Source: Micromonospora sp. R77 (GTDB lineage: Bacteria; Actinomycetota; Actinomycetes; Mycobacteriales; Micromonosporaceae). Taken from it: a DNA stretch of 64,000 nt. Below, piece by piece: positions 60,443 to 64,000 of this stretch. The stretch covers positions 3,906,001 through 3,970,000 of the forward strand of contig NZ_JALDST010000001.1 of assembly GCF_022747945.1 (NCBI RefSeq), read 5' to 3'. The translations under genes were made by a program, and so were the position numbers. Below the pieces are notes generated by a model that was not told the DNA's origin, searched no databases, and saw only the letters and a list, made by a program, of their open reading frames with translations. Numbering within the stretch: position 1 is the stretch's first letter; each line of letters starts with the position of its first letter.

Positions 60443-63414
60443 CCGAACCTTTCGCGACCAGCTACCGAGAAGCGCTCAAGGCGATGGATCTGCGTGGGCC
60501 CCGCCGTCTGCATGCGCTGGCTGCGGCCCTAACAGAGGATTTGTCGATCGAAACCGACGACGACAGCCTCTGCGCCTACCTTGCTGCCGTCGGCCCCAAC
60601 GACAGCCTCCGCAAAGACCTCGCCGTGCGCCTCGCGACCTGGGACGCCGCCGACGGCAGCAACTGGATTGACGGTACCGAGCACAACACCCCGGAGCGGC
60701 GGGCGCGTGTCGTCTCGCTGCTCGGCCTCGGCGAAAAGGCAGCTGCGGTACTCCTCGACGTGGTACCCATCGCGGCGACCGGGGACACCGTCATCGACGG
60801 CGAGTGGACACCTTGGTACACCGACAGCGTCCGCCGCGACCGTGACTTCTACTGGGACCACTACCGCAACCACCTACTGCACGCACGCGGCTTTGACCCC
60901 AAAGCAGTCGCCGCGCTCGATGCCTCGACGACCAAGGTCGTGGAGCGCCTCGCCGACCCCGCCGGCCCCAAACGCCACCAGGCGAAGGGCCTCGTCGTCG
61001 GCTACGTGCAGAGCGGCAAGACCGCGAACTTCACCGGGGTCATCGCCAAGGCCATCGACGCCGGCTACCGGCTCATTATCGTGCTCAGCGGAAGCGCCAA
61101 CCTGCTACGAACCCAGACACAGCGACGACTCGACATGGAACTCGTCGGCCGCGAGAACCTGCTCCGCGGCATCAGTGAGCACGACACCGAAGCGTTCGAC
61201 TACCACGCCGACCGAGACTGGCGCGACGGCAAATTCGTTCGGCACGGCGTGCTGCCTTCTGACGCTGGCCAGCCCGACATCGTACGCCTCACTACGCGAG
61301 ACTTCGACTACCGGAGCCTTCAACAGGGCATCAGCGCCCTTGACTTCGAACGGCCCGAGCGGACGCGGCCGCTGTACGACGAAGTCAATCTCAGAGGTAG
61401 CCACGCCCGCCTGGTGGTCGTAAAGAAGAACAACCTCGTGCTGACCAAGCTGGTCAAGGACCTCCGCAAGATCACCACACGTCTCGCCGAGATCCCGGCG
61501 TTGATCATCGACGACGAGTCCGATCAAGCGTCGCCCAACACCAGCAATCCCAAGAAGTGGGAGAAAGACCAGAAAGAGCGGACCAGCATCAACCAGCGCC
61601 TCAGCGAGCTGCTGACGCTGCTCCCGCGCGCCCAGTACGTCGGCTACACCGCGACGCCGTTCGCCAACGTCTTCGTCGACCCCAGCGACACGGAAGACAT
61701 CTTCCCAAGCAACTTCATCATCTCCCTAGACCGGCCACCGGGATACATGGGAGCCGCGGACTTCCATGACCTCGACAACAACTTCGACGACACTGAACCC
61801 AACTTCGCAAACTCCAAGGAAAAGGCGCACGTACGTCCGCTACCGGACGACCCAGACGACGAGTCCCACCTGCGGCAAGCCATCGATGCCTTCGTGCTGA
61901 CGGGAGCACTCAAGCTCTACCGGCAGGAGCGAGGTGAGGGATCCTACCGGCACCACACAATGCTGGTCCACCACGCCATGCAACGCGCGGTTCACAGCGA
62001 CAAAGCAACGGAAGTGCGCAAACTGTGGGAAACCGGTGGCTACTTCGCGCCGGCTAGCGCTGACCGGCTACGCAAGCTGTACGACACAGACATCCGCCAG
62101 GTCAGCCAAGCGCTCGCGCAGGGAGATAGCATCCCTAATACCTATGAAGAGCTGACGCCCTACATTGCTCGGACGGTCCGCAACATCAGCGAGGGCGGGG
62201 ACCCGGTCATCGTCGTCAACAGCGAGAAGAGCCTCGAGAACGAACAGATCGACTTTGATCAGCGCGGAGTCTGGAAGATTCTCGTCGGCGGGAATAGCCT
62301 CGCTCGTGGCTTTACCGTCGAAGGCCTGACCATCTCTTACTACCGGCGACTCACCAAACAGCAAGACACCCTTATGCAGATGGGCCGCTGGTTCGGCTTC
62401 CGACCGCACTACCGCGACCTCGTCCGCCTCTACATCACCCCGTCCCTGCACGCAGCCTTTGAAGCCAGCTGCCGCGACGAGGAACACTTCCGAACCGAGC
62501 TCCGCCGCTACGCCACACCCGTCGACGGCAAGTCCCAGCTCACCCCCGCCCAGGTGCCACCTCTAGTCGCGCAACACCTCGACTGGCTTAAGCCGACAGC
62601 AGCCAACAAGATGTACAACGCTGACCTCGCCGAACGCCGATCGCCAGGCATCGCCGTGGAGCCACGACGGTGGCCGTCCGACCCCAAGCTCATCGATTCC
62701 AACACCCGAGCGTTCCAGCCACTTCTCGACGCCGCGCAGACCTACGCCCACCTCTACGGCGAGCTGGCCAATGGTGCCAAGCCTGGTAGCGGCGAGCCGG
62801 AGAGCGCACCCGAAAGCTGGAACTACCACGCCTGGATCGGCAGAGTCAGTCATCCGATTCTGCTGAGCGTCATGCAATCGCTTCGCCTCGCAACCGACGA
62901 CGCGCTGAGACCCGATCTGCGGTGGCTCAGCTCGCTCACCCCGGAGCAAATCAGTGGCTGGGTCGTCATCCTGCCGCAGCATAAGGGCCAAACGGCCAAC
63001 CGGCGAATCCTGGGGCACCACCCAATCAGCGTCCACACCAGGACCCGGCAGAAGCCCGATTATTACGGCGGAATCAGCAAACTCGAACACCGCGGGCCCG
63101 GAGAAGTCATCAAACGCGTGCCATCAGAAGACGACAAGGCCGTCAACAACGCGGAGATCGGCGAGGAACAAGCGAGGCGGCATGTTGAGCCCCGATCAGG
63201 TTCGCTTCTAATTTATCCGGTTGTTGATCGGGCGAAGGAAAGTGAAGGCTCCCTCCCCGGCCAGACAAACGATGAACTACACCCCCGCCAAGTGACCATG
63301 GCGTTCCGTTTGGTTGCGCCCGAATCGGCCGTCGGCGGCGACAAGCGTCTTGTCCTGTTCGAGACCAAGGTGACGTCGCGGCGGAATGCTGCCATTGTGG
63401 ACAAGCATGTGTAG
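60439..63414 (+). CDS. Z1-domain superfamily II helicase-like ATPase
   Basis: 991 residues with a PF10593-type Z1 domain. Walker A is GYVQSGKTANFTGVIAKAID (K194, T195), Walker B IIDDESDQAS (D358-E360), then YVGYTATPFANVFVDP (motif III TAT), and later LVGGNSLARGFTVEGLTISY and QMGRWFGFRPHYRDLVRLY (motifs V and VI, arginine finger). It probably translocates on DNA or remodels it to feed the DUF4420 nuclease under control of the MORC ATPase. GTG start overlapping the upstream stop. The C-terminus appears complete (MAFRLVAPESAVGG, KHV). No methyltransferase follows inside the window. Confidence 0.88.
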   Translation: MTEPFATSYREALKAMDLRGPRRLHALAAALTEDLSIETDDDSLCAYLAAVGPNDSLRKDLAVRLATWDAADGSNWIDGTEHNTPERRARVVSLLGLGEKAAAVLLDVVPIAATGDTVIDGEWTPWYTDSVRRDRDFYWDHYRNHLLHARGFDPKAVAALDASTTKVVERLADPAGPKRHQAKGLVVGYVQSGKTANFTGVIAKAIDAGYRLIIVLSGSANLLRTQTQRRLDMELVGRENLLRGISEHDTEAFDYHADRDWRDGKFVRHGVLPSDAGQPDIVRLTTRDFDYRSLQQGISALDFERPERTRPLYDEVNLRGSHARLVVVKKNNLVLTKLVKDLRKITTRLAEIPALIIDDESDQASPNTSNPKKWEKDQKERTSINQRLSELLTLLPRAQYVGYTATPFANVFVDPSDTEDIFPSNFIISLDRPPGYMGAADFHDLDNNFDDTEPNFANSKEKAHVRPLPDDPDDESHLRQAIDAFVLTGALKLYRQERGEGSYRHHTMLVHHAMQRAVHSDKATEVRKLWETGGYFAPASADRLRKLYDTDIRQVSQALAQGDSIPNTYEELTPYIARTVRNISEGGDPVIVVNSEKSLENEQIDFDQRGVWKILVGGNSLARGFTVEGLTISYYRRLTKQQDTLMQMGRWFGFRPHYRDLVRLYITPSLHAAFEASCRDEEHFRTELRRYATPVDGKSQLTPAQVPPLVAQHLDWLKPTAANKMYNADLAERRSPGIAVEPRRWPSDPKLIDSNTRAFQPLLDAAQTYAHLYGELANGAKPGSGEPESAPESWNYHAWIGRVSHPILLSVMQSLRLATDDALRPDLRWLSSLTPEQISGWVVILPQHKGQTANRRILGHHPISVHTRTRQKPDYYGGISKLEHRGPGEVIKRVPSEDDKAVNNAEIGEEQARRHVEPRSGSLLIYPVVDRAKESEGSLPGQTNDELHPRQVTMAFRLVAPESAVGGDKRLVLFETKVTSRRNAAIVDKHV

Positions 63415-63776
63415 TGGGCGTGACACAAGGACGCGTCTGCGCCGTGACGCTGGAACTTGCAGTCCCGGCGGCCTCGCCGTCGTGGAGGCTGTCCTCGTCC
63501 TGCAAGTCGTCGAAGACGCCAGCTAGCCTCGCCAAATCCGACTGCGGAAGGCTCAGCCGGAGCGAGCGTCGGCCAAGAGGCCTGACAACCTAGGAGCCAG
63601 AACGTTGCGAGATAACCGCGACCTGTCGATGTGCGGCGCGCCGTCCGGGTCTTGGAGAACGTTGAGCGGGCTGCAAGGAGTGACCCCGACTATTGCGCCT
63701 TCGAGCGCGCATTTTGGATACATTGCCCGTACTCTGCACACGTCCGGCCTGCTACCGCCTTCACAATGAGCCATTT
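63415..63776. other. 362-base gap after the Z1 gene
   Basis: No convincing gene. A frame from 63631 (RRAVRVLENVERAARSDPDY) and one on the other strand are both short and have mixed codon use; neither is recognised. No strong hairpin for operon termination was found. This is probably junction DNA between the operon and the IS remnant. Confidence 0.4.
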
Positions 63777-64000
63777 TCATCCTGAGAAGCTTGGGTGCTC
63801 CGCGTGGTGGAGAACGTGGACGGCCTGCACGATCGAGGTCGCGCGGTGTGGGCTACAGCGGGTTCTGTCAGGATCTTCCAGGTCTTGAGGGTGGCGCGGC
63901 GCGTTCGCCGATGGCGCGGATCCGGGTGTGAGCCCGGTTGACCTTCTTCTGCCAGGCGGCGATTTCCGGCCGGTATCGAGGCTTCTGAAGGGCATCCGCA
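63777..64000 (-). pseudogene. C-terminal fragment of an IS5-type transposase (DDE_Tnp_4-like), degenerate and cut by window edge
   Basis: Read on the minus strand from the window edge: RYRPEIAAWQKKVNRAHTRI-RAIGERAA in one frame, then ATLKTWKILTEP in a second frame, then RCSPHRATSIVQAVHVLHHA to the stop in a third. The order VNRAHARIRAIGERAIATLKTW-KIL-LRCCP...AIVQA is the usual end of IS5-like transposases in actinomycetes. Two frame changes in 220 bases show it is dead. It marks the right boundary of the island as seen here. Confidence 0.75.

Overview
The window is chromosomal DNA of a high-GC actinomycete, most likely a member of the Micromonosporaceae. Coding regions are almost saturated with G or C at third codon positions, many genes start with GTG, neighbouring genes often overlap by ATGA or GTGA, and an intergenic inverted-repeat element at 10.38 kb looks like one I know from Micromonospora-type genomes. 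The genus is an inference. No rRNA or tRNA gene, CRISPR array or complete insertion sequence was found.

Layout. 0-20 kb is ordinary chromosome: a GlxA/AraC regulator and MFS transporter, a membrane-anchored ricin-type lectin, a two-gene operon for 10-methyl branched fatty acids (tmsA-tmsB), an ArsR-type regulator with an SRPBCC protein, an ECF sigma factor with its DGPF partner (ECF42 type), a Cas4/AddB-like nuclease paired with a protein of unknown function, a secreted GH26 mannanase, a GGDEF-EAL protein and a TipA-type MerR regulator. 20.06-24.01 kb is a lower-GC island: 1.7 kb of apparently non-coding DNA holding an array of 10-bp phased repeats, then a Replic_Relax protein, small ORFs and an HTH protein. 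No integrase is visible, so it looks like the remnant of a plasmid or integrative element. 24-46 kb is chromosome again: lipoprotein, gluconate permease and kinase, VOC and membrane proteins, an aminoglycoside-phosphotransferase-like gene, a YtrA-type GntR unit, an AraC/GyrI-like regulator, an AAA/DUF4143 ATPase, yidD, a large catalase (katE), an oxidoreductase with an XRE regulator, and a PadR-ABC-FtsX export operon.

46-64 kb is accessory. After a small regulatory-looking locus with many AAGTGC sites comes a defence island: a 1,822-residue SF1 helicase with a fused nuclease and a duplicated C-terminal module, a single-chain GmrSD-type restriction enzyme, a frameshifted AspBHI/Mrr-type modification-dependent nuclease, and a tightly coupled operon of a MORC/GHKL ATPase, a DUF4420 PD-(D/E)XK protein and a Z1-domain helicase. 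An IS5-type transposase fragment closes the window. No DNA methyltransferase is visible in the island, which would suit two nucleases expected to attack modified DNA.

Six genes appear frameshifted (28.3, 30.8, 32.0, 32.9, 46.1 and 56.4 kb). All shift in the same direction, as if one base were missing, except that the 30.8-kb gene is explained exactly by an 11-bp tandem duplication. These may be real pseudogenes or assembly errors in GC runs. Family names are from recognised motifs; no database search was run.
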